Shown: positions 7,159 through 15,594, numbered from the stretch's first letter. The stretch is 38,642 nt of DNA from Pseudomonadota bacterium (GCA_023399635.1 JAEWOP010000171.1:1-38642); one strand, 5' to 3'. Program-made: numbers and translations. Notes: generated by a model from the letters alone, not told the origin.

Positions 7159-8249
7159 CAGGAAGACCTTTCGTATTCGGTGAGCCGGTCGGGGCCGAAA
7201 GCCGCCTCGCGCAGGAGGCGGAAGCCTGCGGGTATATCGGCACGGGTGAGCGGCGACGCAAGGCCGTCGGCGCCGACCGTCACGGCGCCCTCGAAGAGGA
7301 GGATGCGGTCGACGAGGCCGGCCTCGAGGAAGCTGGTCGCCACCGCTGCGCCGCCTTCGACGAGGAGCGACGAGACGCCGCGGGCGGCCAGCGCATTCAG
7401 GAGCGTGGCGAGCGATTCGGTTTCCATGACCTCGATGCCGGCGGCGGTCAGGGCGGCGCGGTGGGCGGAGCGGTCACTGTCGTGTACCGCAGAGCCCAGA
7501 GAGGCGACCAGGACCGGAACCTCGCGGGCGGTGCGCGCCAGCTTCGACGTCGGCGGCAGGTCGAAGCGGCGGTCGAGGACGATGCGCAGCGGCGAGCGGC
7601 CTTCGAGGCCCGGCGTGCGGCAGGTGAGCTCGGGATCGTCGGCGCGTGCGGTGCCGATGCCGACGAGGATGGCGTCCATCTTCGCACGCAGGACGTGGCT
7701 CTGCGCGCGGGCGGCGGGGCCGGTGATGGCGACCTGGCCGGAATCGCGCCGGCCGATCATGCCGTCGGCGGAAACCGCAAGCTTCAGGGTCACCTGCGGA
7801 CGGCCCCTCGTCTGGCGCATGAGATAGGCAGAAAGCACCCGACGGCCCTCCTCCTCCATCACGCCGCTGTCCACGGCAATGCCTGCCTCGCGCAGGATCG
7901 CAAGGCCGCGGCCGGAAACGCGGGGATCGGGATCGGTCAGGGAAACGACCACCCGGGCCACGCCGGCTCTCACGATCGCATCGGCGCAGGGCGGCGTCTT
8001 GCCGTGGTGGGAACAGGGTTCGAGCGTGACGTAGAGGGTCGCCCCCCTCGCCCTCTCGCCGGCTTCCGCAAGTGCCTGGGTTTCGGCATGCGGACGTCCG
8101 CCAGGGGCGGTGACGGCGCGCCCGACAATCGCGCCGTCCTTCACCACGAGGGCGGCGACCGACGGATTGGTGGCGGTGAGGCCTGTGTGCCAGCGCGACA
8201 GCCGCATGGCGGCCGCCATGTAGCGCCGGTCTTCGTGGCTGACCGCCAC
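7158..8249 (-). CDS. ribD: Bifunctional RibD: diaminohydroxyphosphoribosylaminopyrimidine deaminase / 5-amino-6-(5-phosphoribosylamino)uracil reductase
   Basis: This 363-residue protein does the second and third steps of riboflavin synthesis from GTP. The N-terminal cytidine-deaminase-like domain (about 5-145) has the zinc site: His54 and the catalytic Glu56 in GGRPHAET, and Cys79 and Cys88 in LEPCSHHGKTPPC. The C-terminal reductase domain (about 150-360) begins with RPQVTLKLAVSADGMIG and includes SLLVEGGAAVATSFLEAGLVD, typical of the NADPH-dependent RibD reductase. The start is a GTG two bases after the nrdR stop; the next ATG (residue 11) would cut the first helix. It overlaps ribE by four bases. 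Confidence 0.95.
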   Translation of the reverse strand: MAVSHEDRRYMAAAMRLSRWHTGLTATNPSVAALVVKDGAIVGRAVTAPGGRPHAETQALAEAGERARGATLYVTLEPCSHHGKTPPCADAIVRAGVARVVVSLTDPDPRVSGRGLAILREAGIAVDSGVMEEEGRRVLSAYLMRQTRGRPQVTLKLAVSADGMIGRRDSGQVAITGPAARAQSHVLRAKMDAILVGIGTARADDPELTCRTPGLEGRSPLRIVLDRRFDLPPTSKLARTAREVPVLVASLGSAVHDSDRSAHRAALTAAGIEVMETESLATLLNALAARGVSSLLVEGGAAVATSFLEAGLVDRILLFEGAVTVGADGLASPLTRADIPAGFRLLREAAFGPDRLTEYERSS

Positions 8250-8251
8250 GG

Positions 8252-8731
8252 CTAGGGCTCGAGCCCGGTGTCGCGGGCGATCTTGGCGTTGATTTGCTCG
8301 ATCACCTTCTCGAAATCCTCGGCATGGGAAAAATCGCGATACACCGAGGCGTAGCGGACGAAGGCGACGTCATCGAGCGTCTTCAGCGATTCCAGCACCT
8401 GCAGGCCGATGGCTTCGGATGAAATCTCCGCCTCGCCGGAGCTCTCCAGCCGGCGTACGATGCCCGACACGGCACGCTCGATGCGGTCGTTGTCGACGGG
8501 GCGCTTGCGCAGCGCGATCTGGAAGGAGCGCACCAGCTTGTTGCGGTCGAAAGGCACCTTGCGGCCGGTCTTCTTCGTCACCATCAGCTCGCGCAGCTGC
8601 ACGCGCTCGAAGGTGGTGAAGCGGCCGCCGCATTCCGGGCAGATGCGCCGCCGGCGGATGGAGGTATTGTCCTCCGCCGGGCGCGAATCCTTGACCTGCG
8701 TGTCTTCCGAACTGCAATAGGGGCAGCGCAT
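8252..8731 (-). CDS. nrdR: Transcriptional repressor NrdR of ribonucleotide reductase genes
   Basis: This 159-residue protein has a zinc ribbon with Cys3, Cys6, Cys31 and Cys34 (MRCPYCSSEDTQVKDSR ... RICPECGGRFTTFER), followed by an ATP-cone domain (about 49-139) starting LMVTKKTGRKVPFDRNKL. NrdR senses ATP/dATP and represses nrd operons at NrdR boxes. AAGGACG precedes the ATG. It sits between glyA and ribD with gaps of 8 and 2 bp, the conserved alphaproteobacterial glyA-nrdR-rib order, so it is transcribed with folate/riboflavin genes rather than with a reductase operon. I saw no nrd gene in the window. Confidence 0.96.
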   Translation of the reverse strand: MRCPYCSSEDTQVKDSRPAEDNTSIRRRRICPECGGRFTTFERVQLRELMVTKKTGRKVPFDRNKLVRSFQIALRKRPVDNDRIERAVSGIVRRLESSGEAEISSEAIGLQVLESLKTLDDVAFVRYASVYRDFSHAEDFEKVIEQINAKIARDTGLEP

Positions 8732-8739
8732 GCTCGTCC

Positions 8740-10029
8740 TTACAGATACGGGTACATCGGGAAACGGTCGGTCAACGTCACGACCTTGTCACGCACGGCG
8801 GCTTCCACGGCGGCATTGCCCTCGTCTGAGTTGGCGACCTTCAGGCCGTCCAGGACCTCCACGATCAGGTTGCCGATCTCGGCGAACTCGGCTTCCTTGA
8901 AGCCGCGGGTGGTGCCGGCCGGGGTGCCGAGACGGATGCCGGAGGTGACGAAAGGCTTTTCCGGGTCGAAGGGGATGCCGTTCTTGTTGCAGGTGATGTA
9001 GGCGCGGCCAAGCGCTGCCTCGGCGCGCTTGCCGGTGGCGTTCTTCTTGCGAAGGTCGACCAGCATCAGGTGGTTATCCGTGCCGCCGGAGACGATGTCG
9101 AGACCGCCCTTGACCAGCGTGTCGGACAGCGTCTTGGCATTCCTGACGATCTGGGCGGCGTAATCCTTGAATTCCGGCTTCAGCGCCTCGCCGAAGGCAA
9201 CGGCCTTGGCAGCAATGACGTGCATCAGCGGCCCGCCCTGGAGGCCTGGGAAGACGGCGGAGTTGAACTTCTTCGCCAGATCCTCGTCATTCGTCAGGAT
9301 CATGCCGCCGCGCGGGCCGCGCAGCGACTTGTGCGTCGTCGTTGTCGCCACATGGCAGTGCGGGAACGGGGATGGGTGAACGCCGCCGGCGACGAGGCCT
9401 GCAATGTGGGCCATGTCCACCATCAGATAGGCGCCGACCGAGTCGGCGATCTCGCGGAAGCGCTTCCAGTCCCATATGCGCGAATAGGCAGTGCCGCCGG
9501 CGATGATGAGCTTCGGCTTGTGCTCCTCGGCTTTGCGAGCAACTTCATCCATGTCGAGCTGGTGGTCGTCCTCGCGCACGCCGTAGGATACGACGTTGAA
9601 CCACTTGCCGGACATGTTGACCGGCGAGCCATGGGTCAGATGACCACCGGAATTCAGGTCGAGCCCCATGAAGGTATCGCCCGGCTGCAGGAGCGCGAGG
9701 AAGACCGCCTGGTTCATCTGCGAACCGGAGTTCGGCTGGACGTTGGCGAAGTTGACGCCAAAGAGCTTATTGGCGCGCTCGATTGCAAGTTCTTCGGCAA
9801 TATCGACGAACTGGCAGCCGCCGTAATAGCGCTTGCCCGGATAGCCCTCGGCGTACTTGTTGGTCATGATCGAACCCTGCGCCTCGAGCACGGCCCGAGA
9901 CACGATGTTCTCAGACGCAATGAGCTCGATCTCGTGGCGCTGGCGACCCAACTCCTTCTCGATCGCGCCAAAAATGTCCGGATCGGATTCGGCCAGCGGA
10001 CGGGAGAAGAAAGCGTCGGTGTTCGACAT
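8740..10029 (-). CDS. glyA: Serine hydroxymethyltransferase
   Basis: This 429-residue PLP enzyme interconverts serine and glycine with tetrahydrofolate and supplies one-carbon units in the cytosol. Features include the N-terminal ELIASENIVSRAVLEAQGS, the substrate-site TNKYAEGYPGKRYYGGC, DMAHIAGLVAGGVHPSP, and the PLP-binding lysine in VATTTTHKSLRGPRGG (Lys234). Length and motifs are canonical. I start at MSNTDAFF, with GAGGAGC upstream; five additional codons upstream in frame are not family-like. It is the first gene of glyA-nrdR-ribD-ribE. The 160 bp before it carries the ldtP terminator, so the glyA promoter must lie between about 10030 and 10142. Confidence 0.97.
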   Translation of the reverse strand: MSNTDAFFSRPLAESDPDIFGAIEKELGRQRHEIELIASENIVSRAVLEAQGSIMTNKYAEGYPGKRYYGGCQFVDIAEELAIERANKLFGVNFANVQPNSGSQMNQAVFLALLQPGDTFMGLDLNSGGHLTHGSPVNMSGKWFNVVSYGVREDDHQLDMDEVARKAEEHKPKLIIAGGTAYSRIWDWKRFREIADSVGAYLMVDMAHIAGLVAGGVHPSPFPHCHVATTTTHKSLRGPRGGMILTNDEDLAKKFNSAVFPGLQGGPLMHVIAAKAVAFGEALKPEFKDYAAQIVRNAKTLSDTLVKGGLDIVSGGTDNHLMLVDLRKKNATGKRAEAALGRAYITCNKNGIPFDPEKPFVTSGIRLGTPAGTTRGFKEAEFAEIGNLIVEVLDGLKVANSDEGNAAVEAAVRDKVVTLTDRFPMYPYL

Positions 10030-10142
10030 AACAAGGCTCCTCAAGGGATCAGGATGCGTGTGCCCGCGTCTTAGCGGGTGGCCTGGTTTTCGGCAATACG
10101 GAGAGCGACATTTGCACGTCCCTGCCCAGCCGTGGGAAACAG

Positions 10143-10171
10143 AAAAGCCGCGGGACGAAGCCGCGGCTTTG
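10143..10171 (-). terminator. Intrinsic terminator of the L,D-transpeptidase gene
   Basis: AAAGCCGCGG and CCGCGGCTTT form a perfect ten-base stem with a seven-base loop. On the minus strand the hairpin is followed by TTTTCTGTTT. It begins about 20 bp after the ldtP stop and separates ldtP from glyA. Confidence 0.88.
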
Positions 10172-10191
10172 CAAGTTTCGCTTCTGAGCGA

Positions 10192-11523
10192 TTACTGTGG
10201 CAGGAAGTCCTGCTCGCTGATCGGGCCGGCTGACTGTTCGATGCCGGTGGTCGTCTGGAGCGCCAGCTCGGTTGCGCCATCCAGCTGATAAATATCGTCG
10301 CGGAACTGGACCACGCCATCGGCGGCCGACCAGGCCGTGATGTAGACGATGTAGACCGGCACTTCCTCTGCAAGCTTGATGGGTGTGCTGACGCGGCTTG
10401 CAATCACCCGCTCCATGTTCTGACGGTCCCAGCCCGGGGTCTCGTTCAACAGCCAGTTGGTCAGGTCGCGGACGTTCTGGACGCGGATACAGCCAGAGGA
10501 CTCGAAGCGCATCAGCTTGTTGAACAGGCCCTGCTGGGGCGTGTCATGCATGTATTCGTTGTGCGGGTTGTGGAAGTTGATCTTCGTTGAAGACATGGCG
10601 TTGATCTTGCCCGGGTCCTGTCGGAACATCAGGTTTGGCGCCTTGGGGGCATTCCAGTCCACCGTCTCCGGCGAAACCTCATTTCCGTTGCCATCAAACA
10701 AACGGATGTTGTTGCGCGTCAGGTAGGTCGGATCCTTGCGCATCAACGGCACGATGTCCTTCTCCACGATGGAACGCGGTGCAGTCCAATATGGGTTGAG
10801 AATGACTTCGTAGATCTTCGAGTTGATGGCATGGGTCGGCCGGTCGATCTTGCCGACGATCGCAGTATTGCGCAGGGCCACACGGCCGTTGTCGACAGCC
10901 TCGATATAGGCAGCCGGAATGTTGACCATGACATAGCGGCGTCCGAGATCGCCGGACATGGACTGCAGACGCACGAGGTTGGTCTCAAGCTGGCGCAGAC
11001 GTGTGTCGGCGGATACGTTCATCGCCTTGATGGTGAATTCTCCCATGACGCCGTCGGCCGGGAGGCCATGGCGGGCCTGGAAGCGCTTCACCGCACCATC
11101 GACATAGGAGTCGAAAGAGGCAGACATGCCAGCGGACTGCGGGAGATCACCGGAGATCATCAAGCGCTGGCGCAATTGCTGGACGCTGCCGTCCACCACG
11201 CCGATCCGCAAGCTCTGCGGCGGATTGACCTGAGGCCAGCCGCCGTTCGCGACAATCATTTGATAATCCATCATCGCCTGCTGGATATTGGCGGGTGCCT
11301 GCGCGCCGAGAACGGGATTATTGGTGGCAACCGCAGCAACAGTGCGGGAACTGCCCTTGGCGTCGAACTGATCGTCCCAGTTTCCACGACGCGGTGCGGC
11401 AATCAGATTGTCGATTGCCGTCTGTGCGAGAGCCGGACTGGCAAGCGCAACCGCTCCCAAAGAAGCAGCCGACCGCAGCAGCATCCGACGAGAAACTTGT
11501 TCAGAACCGATTTTCTTCGACAT
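10192..11523 (-). CDS. ldtP: L,D-transpeptidase (YkuD/YcbB type) with peptidoglycan-binding domain
   Basis: This protein of about 443 residues cross-links or remodels peptidoglycan in the periplasm. It has an N-terminal export signal with a twin-arginine motif (VSRRMLLRSAASL ... ASPALA), so Tat export is likely. A peptidoglycan-binding-like region follows (FDSYVDGAVKRFQARHGLPADG...TIKAMNVS, residues about 135-175). The YkuD catalytic domain starts near RRYVMVNIPAAYIEAV and ends with YMHDTPQQGLFN and the active-site SSGCIRV, with the catalytic Cys at about residue 345. A neighbouring MarR-type gene (11836-12348) matches the LdtR-LdtP pair described in Sinorhizobium and Liberibacter. Start choice among three closely spaced ATGs is uncertain; I took the one giving MSKKIGSEQ. 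Confidence 0.92.
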   Translation of the reverse strand: MSKKIGSEQVSRRMLLRSAASLGAVALASPALAQTAIDNLIAAPRRGNWDDQFDAKGSSRTVAAVATNNPVLGAQAPANIQQAMMDYQMIVANGGWPQVNPPQSLRIGVVDGSVQQLRQRLMISGDLPQSAGMSASFDSYVDGAVKRFQARHGLPADGVMGEFTIKAMNVSADTRLRQLETNLVRLQSMSGDLGRRYVMVNIPAAYIEAVDNGRVALRNTAIVGKIDRPTHAINSKIYEVILNPYWTAPRSIVEKDIVPLMRKDPTYLTRNNIRLFDGNGNEVSPETVDWNAPKAPNLMFRQDPGKINAMSSTKINFHNPHNEYMHDTPQQGLFNKLMRFESSGCIRVQNVRDLTNWLLNETPGWDRQNMERVIASRVSTPIKLAEEVPVYIVYITAWSAADGVVQFRDDIYQLDGATELALQTTTGIEQSAGPISEQDFLPQ

Positions 11524-11835
11524 CATCCTACCCATCTGTTCCCGCGGCAAGCCGATAGACGTAGCGGGACATGGTTAACAAAGGCGCAAAATGCGCAGCC
11601 GGCGACGACACCAAGGGTGGTTCCAGTCCCAGCAGCCCTGACCGCGGATCACACGGCAATATGGCCGTTTCGTGTCTCATGCGATGGCACTCACTGAAGA
11701 GCGGGTGACATTCGCGTGACGGCCTATGGAAGGTTGGCAATGTGCTTTTTGCGCAACGCAAAACCGGACGCGCAGGGGACGCATCCGGTTTTATTCATGG
11801 TTACTGGAGGTGGGACTGCCGCGGCCTGTCGTGGA
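11524..11835. other. Intergenic region between ldtR and ldtP
   Basis: These 312 bp hold no convincing gene. The half near ldtP must contain the ldtP promoter and leader, and the half near ldtR carries the terminator at 11760-11792. Open frames crossing it have no ribosome site and no recognisable domain. Confidence 0.6.
11760..11792 (-). terminator. Hairpin terminator downstream of ldtR
   Basis: AAAACCGGACGCG and CGCATCCGGTTTT pair over 12 of 13 positions with a seven-base loop. The A/T flanks at both ends would give short U-tracts in either direction, so it could serve the minus-strand ldtR transcript and block read-through the other way. It lies about 45 bp after the ldtR stop. Confidence 0.8.
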
Positions 11836-12348
11836 TTACAGGCGATAAGCGATCGAATCGTTCCAGAAGCGGTCGAGGCGCTGCAGGAGCTTGTTCATCT
11901 GGGCAAACTCGCCCTCGCCGATACCACCGACCTTTTCAATCGAGCCAATGTGGCGCTCATAGAGCTTGGCGACAGTTTCGGCGATCTCCTGGCCATCTTC
12001 GGTCAGGCTGATGCGAACCGAGCGGCGGTCGATGCGGGAGCGCTGATGGTTGATGAAGCCGAGGTCGACGAGCTTCTTGACGTTGTAGGAGACGTTGGAG
12101 CCGAGGTAATAGCCGCGGGAGCGGAGTTCGCCGGCCGACAATTCCGAATTGCCGATATTGAAGAGAAGGAGTGCCTGGACGGCATTGATGTCGTCGCGCC
12201 CCTGACGGTCAAATTCATCCTTGATGACGTCGAGAAGGCGGCGATGGAGACGCTCTACCAGGTGGAGCGATTCCATGTAGAGCGAGCGAATGCTGTCTTC
12301 ACGCGGGTCTGCTGCGACCGCAACCTGCGGCTTCATTTTCGTGTTCAT
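11836..12348 (-). CDS. ldtR: MarR-family transcriptional regulator LdtR
   Basis: This 170-residue winged-helix protein has a long N-terminal dimerisation helix (SIRSLYMESLHLVERLHRRL), the DNA-binding core (DDINAVQALLLFNIGNSEL, YYLGSNVSYNVKKLVDLGFI), and the wing SRIDRRSVRISLTEDGQE (about 103-120). In Liberibacter and Sinorhizobium a MarR protein of this type, LdtR, controls the adjacent L,D-transpeptidase gene and osmotic-stress tolerance. The gene next to it here is exactly such a transpeptidase, in the same orientation 312 bp downstream. An AT-rich imperfect palindrome lies upstream at 12419-12441, in a good position for self-regulation. The identification rests on sequence style plus gene context. 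Confidence 0.9.
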   Translation of the reverse strand: MNTKMKPQVAVAADPREDSIRSLYMESLHLVERLHRRLLDVIKDEFDRQGRDDINAVQALLLFNIGNSELSAGELRSRGYYLGSNVSYNVKKLVDLGFINHQRSRIDRRSVRISLTEDGQEIAETVAKLYERHIGSIEKVGGIGEGEFAQMNKLLQRLDRFWNDSIAYRL

Positions 12349-12418
12349 GATCTCTGCCTCACTGTTTTGCTTGGCGGTTTTTGTTTTCTTCCCGCCTTGT
12401 GAGTGAGACTATCGAATG

Positions 12419-12441
12419 CCTATAAAATTCGACTTAAAAGG
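12419..12441 (-). promoter_or_regulatory. Promoter with AT-rich imperfect palindrome, candidate LdtR operator
   Basis: The 23-bp stretch from CCTATAAAATTC to ACTTAAAAGG matches its own reverse complement at well over half of its positions, including the outer CCT/AGG. On the minus strand TTAAAC and TTTTAT are spaced 17 bases apart around it and lead to ldtR about 70 bp downstream. This is compatible with a sigma-70 promoter covered by a MarR dimer site. Binding by LdtR is inference. Confidence 0.4.
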
Positions 12442-12580
12442 TATGTTTAACAGGAACTTACGCAGACTTTCGGGATTGCGGCCGTTCCGAGGCAGATGGG
12501 AGGAGAGAGATGAACACCCTTTATCAATCAAAGACTTAGCTCAAAAAATCATTCAAATTCTGCCGGTCAAAGCTTTCGCG

Positions 12581-13018
12581 TTACGGTAAATCAGGGGTTA
12601 CCGGCTCCGTCTTCCGGCGCTCTTCCAGCCATAAAGCCAGGCGAAAGAGCGCGTACAAGACCGCAACAAGGGCATGGAATGCCAAAACGATGCGGTTGGT
12701 CCCGAACACATCGAACCACATCGCGTACATCAGATACTGAACGGTAACTGCAAGCACCCACAGCACCGGGCCCCAGGAGACGGCGAGCCACAGGCCAAGC
12801 GAGGCCACAGGGAAAAGCACCGCCAGCGCCGGTGCCGCGACCTGCCAGGGCAGCGCCAGTAGGTCAAAACGACCCCTGCCCTGCAGCGAGTAGCCGACCA
12901 GCATGCTCCAATACTGCAGCCCGAACCAAAGACAGGCGAGTGCGACAAGCCGCAGGAAGACCACAAAGAGGATCTGGGAAAGGGTGCGCTTGGGAACTAT
13001 CGGTGAATCAGGCTCCAT
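12581..13018 (-). CDS. DUF6163-family membrane protein
   Basis: This 145-residue protein has four predicted membrane spans: ILFVVFLRLVALACLWFGLQ, LPWQVAAPALAVLFPVASLG, WGPVLWVLAVTVQYLMYAMW and VLAFHALVAVLYALFRLALW, with a short charged C-terminus (EERRKTEPVTP). It fits the small rhizobial membrane family now called DUF6163, of unknown function. I start at MEPDSPIVPK; the frame is open 27 codons further, but those residues overlap the divergent hemB promoter. The neighbouring gene order (DUF6163 divergent from hemB and close to ldtR) is the usual one in this group. It may influence the cell envelope given the ldtR neighbour, but nothing in the sequence shows that. Confidence 0.8.
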   Translation of the reverse strand: MEPDSPIVPKRTLSQILFVVFLRLVALACLWFGLQYWSMLVGYSLQGRGRFDLLALPWQVAAPALAVLFPVASLGLWLAVSWGPVLWVLAVTVQYLMYAMWFDVFGTNRIVLAFHALVAVLYALFRLALWLEERRKTEPVTPDLP

Positions 13019-13142
13019 GCATTGATGATAGCCAGCGCAAGGGGGCGCGGCTAGCCGTCCGACGCTGCGACCCTGCGTCCATTCGCATTCCCCCGCCAAG
13101 ATGATATTGAGTGCCCTTCAGCAAGAAAAAGCGAGGCTTATC

Positions 13143-14156
13143 ATGAGCGACAAGACCCACCTGGTTGATGAGATCACCGGACATCGTCGCATGCGCCGCA
13201 ACCGCAAGGCGGACTGGACCCGCCGGCTGGTGCAGGAAAACCGGCTGACGGTTGACGATCTGATCTGGCCGATTTTTCTTGTTCCGGGCTCGGGTATCAT
13301 CGACCCCATTGCCGCGATGCCGGGGGTGAACCGGATGAGTGTCGATAAGGCGGTGGAGGCGGTGCGCGAGGCAGCGGATCTGGGGATCCCGGCCATTGCC
13401 CCCTTTCCTGACGTGGAGATTGAAAAGCGGGATCCGACCGGCTCCGAAATTCTTCAACGGGATAATCTGATCAACCAGTTCGTACGGGCGACCAAGACAG
13501 CCGTTCCCGATATCGGTCTGATCACTGACGTGGCACTCGATCCCTTCACCAGCCATGGTCATGACGGCATCCTAGAGGACGGAGAAATCGTCAATGACGC
13601 AACCGTCGACCAGATCGTCAAGGCAGCCATCATGCAGGCAGAGGCCGGCGCCGACATCATCGCGCCTTCCGACATGATGGATGGGCGAATCGGCGCAATC
13701 CGCCGCGGACTGGATGCCGCAGGCCACCAGGATGTCGGCATCATGTCCTATGCGACGAAGTTCTCGTCGGGGTTCTACGGACCCTATCGAGAGGCGATCA
13801 ATACCGGCAGCCTGCTGAAGGGCAACAAGAGCAGCTACTACATCGGCCCAGGCAATGGCACGGAGGCGCTGCGGGATGCAGCGCTCGACGTAGAGGAAGG
13901 TGCCGACATGCTGATGGTGAAGCCAGGAATCGCGTATCTCGACATCTGTTGGCGGCTGAAGGAGGCGTTCGGCCTGCCCACCTTCGCCTACCAGGTTTCC
14001 GGCGAATACACGCAGATCAAGGCGGCAGCCATGAACGGCTGGATCGACGGCGACCGGATCATGATGGAAACGCTGCTCTGCTTCAAGCGCGCCGGCTGCG
14101 ACGGCATCCTCAGTTATTTTGCCGTGGAAGCTGCTCGCGCTCTGGCCAAGGGCTGA
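13143..14156 (+). CDS. hemB: Delta-aminolevulinic acid dehydratase (porphobilinogen synthase)
   Basis: This 337-residue enzyme condenses two 5-aminolevulinate molecules to porphobilinogen, the second common step of haem synthesis. The two Schiff-base lysines are visible: Lys206 in MSYATKFSSGFYGPYR and Lys260 in MLMVKPGIAYLD. At the metal-binding segment the three Zn-binding cysteines of E. coli HemB are replaced by Ala131, Asp133 and Asp141 (DVALDPFTSHGHDG). This is the magnesium-type arrangement seen in Pseudomonas and rhizobia, so the enzyme is not expected to need catalytic zinc. I start at MSDKTHLVDE rather than 14 codons upstream. It is divergent from the DUF6163 gene and followed 74 bp later by an RDD gene. 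Confidence 0.96.
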   Translation: MSDKTHLVDEITGHRRMRRNRKADWTRRLVQENRLTVDDLIWPIFLVPGSGIIDPIAAMPGVNRMSVDKAVEAVREAADLGIPAIAPFPDVEIEKRDPTGSEILQRDNLINQFVRATKTAVPDIGLITDVALDPFTSHGHDGILEDGEIVNDATVDQIVKAAIMQAEAGADIIAPSDMMDGRIGAIRRGLDAAGHQDVGIMSYATKFSSGFYGPYREAINTGSLLKGNKSSYYIGPGNGTEALRDAALDVEEGADMLMVKPGIAYLDICWRLKEAFGLPTFAYQVSGEYTQIKAAAMNGWIDGDRIMMETLLCFKRAGCDGILSYFAVEAARALAKG

Positions 14157-14230
14157 GGTTGCAGAAAGCGACAGCTTGCACGGACGGGCTTCGGCTCCCA
14201 TATCCGAGGGACCAACTGGAGGCGATCGAG

Positions 14231-14689
14231 ATGTCCATGAATTCGAACCCCGCGGAGGCTGCACCGGAGGACTGGCGCGCCTATAGCGGCGTCTTGTCGC
14301 GAAGAGCGTTCGCCTTCGTGATCGACTATGCGATCGTCTTGCTTCTGTGCATTCCCGCAGCAGTGATCGTATTCTTCCTCGGCATCATCACGCTCGGGCT
14401 CGGCTTTTTCCTTTACCCGGCCCTCTTCGTGATCGTCGCGCTGCTCTATTTCGGCATGACGCTGGGTGGACCTAGTCAAGCGACACCTGGGATGCGCGCC
14501 GTGGGGATCATGATGGTGCGGAACGACGGCCGGCGGATGGATTTCCTGACTGCCATGGTCCACACCGTGCTCTTCTGGATCATCAACTCGTTCCTGACGC
14601 CTTTGATCCTCCTGGTCGGCTTGTTCACCGATCGCTCCCGTCTCGTGCACGACATGCTGCTCGGCACGGTGCTGGTGCGCACAGACTGA
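14231..14689 (+). CDS. RDD-family membrane protein
   Basis: This 152-residue protein has the RDD signature: GVLSRRAFAFVIDYAIVLLL carries the Arg and the Asp of the name, and the C-terminus has FTDRSRLVHDMLLGTVLV. Three hydrophobic segments are evident (about 27-50, 52-78, 105-128), with ATPGMRAVGIMMV between the second and third, typical of the family. RDD proteins are inner-membrane proteins of poorly defined role, some linked to cation transport or to membrane insertion. GGAGG eight bases before the ATG decides the start at MSMNSNP. It is the second gene after hemB on the same strand and is followed by a hairpin. Confidence 0.88.
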   Translation: MSMNSNPAEAAPEDWRAYSGVLSRRAFAFVIDYAIVLLLCIPAAVIVFFLGIITLGLGFFLYPALFVIVALLYFGMTLGGPSQATPGMRAVGIMMVRNDGRRMDFLTAMVHTVLFWIINSFLTPLILLVGLFTDRSRLVHDMLLGTVLVRTD

Positions 14690-14718
14690 CGAGACCAACC
14701 AGTTCTGCCGTCAATCCG

Positions 14719-14739
14719 CTCCGGCAGTCCTTGCCGGAG
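14719..14739 (+). terminator. Hairpin after the RDD gene
   Basis: CTCCGGCA and TGCCGGAG form a perfect eight-base stem with a five-base loop, about 30 bp after the RDD stop. The following bases are TGTTGACCTTTTG, so the U-run is delayed; it may be a weak terminator. Confidence 0.55.
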
Positions 14740-14820
14740 TGTTGACCTTTTGCCAATCTGCGCCATGGTATGGCTGTTACGGCATCCGCACGAAGCCAAG
14801 ACGGGACCTGTCGCGCCGCG

Positions 14821-15582
14821 ATGAACACTCAGACAACGCACTCCCCGCAGTTTTACCTGACGGCCCCAGCAACCTGCCCGTATCTGCCCGGACAGTTGGA
14901 GCGCAAGGTATTCACCCATCTGGTCGGCCCCCGCGCAGCGGAGATGAACGATCTCCTGACACAAGGTGGTTTTCGACGCTCTCAGAACATCGCCTACCGA
15001 CCGGCCTGCGAGACCTGCCGCGCCTGCGTTTCCGTTCGTATCATTGCAGAACACTTCCAGCCTACGCGTAACATGCGGCGCGTTCTGGCGGCCAACAGCG
15101 ACATCATCTCCACAATCCAGTCTCCCCAGCCATCGACGGAGCAGTTTTCGCTCTTCCGGCGCTATCTGGACGACCGCCACCGCCAGGGCGGAATGTCAGA
15201 CATGTCAGCTCTCGATTATGCGATCATGGTGGAGGACAGCCACGTCAATACGCGCATTATCGAATATCGCCGCCGCGAGCCAGGCGATGGCATCGGAGAA
15301 AGGCCAAAGGGTGAACTCTTGGCCGTCGCGTTGACCGACATGATGAGCGACGGGCTCTCGATGGTCTATTCCTTCTTCAACACCGACCTGGAGAAGCGGT
15401 CGCTCGGTACCTTCATGATCCTCGACCACGTCGTTCGGACACAGGCACTTGGCCTGCCGCACGTCTATCTGGGTTATTGGGTGAAAGGTTCGGCAAAGAT
15501 GGGCTACAAGACACGCTTCCAGCCGCAGGAGCATCTCACCGCGCGCGGTTGGGAACGCTACGACCCGTCTTCGGACGCATAA
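14821..15582 (+). CDS. bpt: Aspartate/glutamate leucyltransferase (N-end-rule aminoacyltransferase)
   Basis: This 253-residue protein transfers leucine from Leu-tRNA to proteins with N-terminal Asp or Glu, marking them for ClpS/ClpAP degradation. It shows the ATE N-terminal module with its cysteines (CPYLPGQLERKVFTHL, then QNIAYRPACETCRACVSVRI, about 55-75), the DYAIMVED segment, and the C-terminal GNAT-like domain (SMVYSFFNTDLEKRSLGTFM, YLGYWVKGSAKMGYKTRF). The last motif, with YLGYW...YK.RF.P, is highly diagnostic. I start at MNTQTTHSPQFYLT as in relatives; there is an in-frame ATG 17 codons upstream. The Bpt rather than Ate assignment follows the bacterial family. It is 12 bp upstream of a DMT transporter gene and likely cotranscribed with it. 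Confidence 0.94.
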   Translation: MNTQTTHSPQFYLTAPATCPYLPGQLERKVFTHLVGPRAAEMNDLLTQGGFRRSQNIAYRPACETCRACVSVRIIAEHFQPTRNMRRVLAANSDIISTIQSPQPSTEQFSLFRRYLDDRHRQGGMSDMSALDYAIMVEDSHVNTRIIEYRRREPGDGIGERPKGELLAVALTDMMSDGLSMVYSFFNTDLEKRSLGTFMILDHVVRTQALGLPHVYLGYWVKGSAKMGYKTRFQPQEHLTARGWERYDPSSDA

Positions 15583-15594
15583 CCGGGAAATCCC

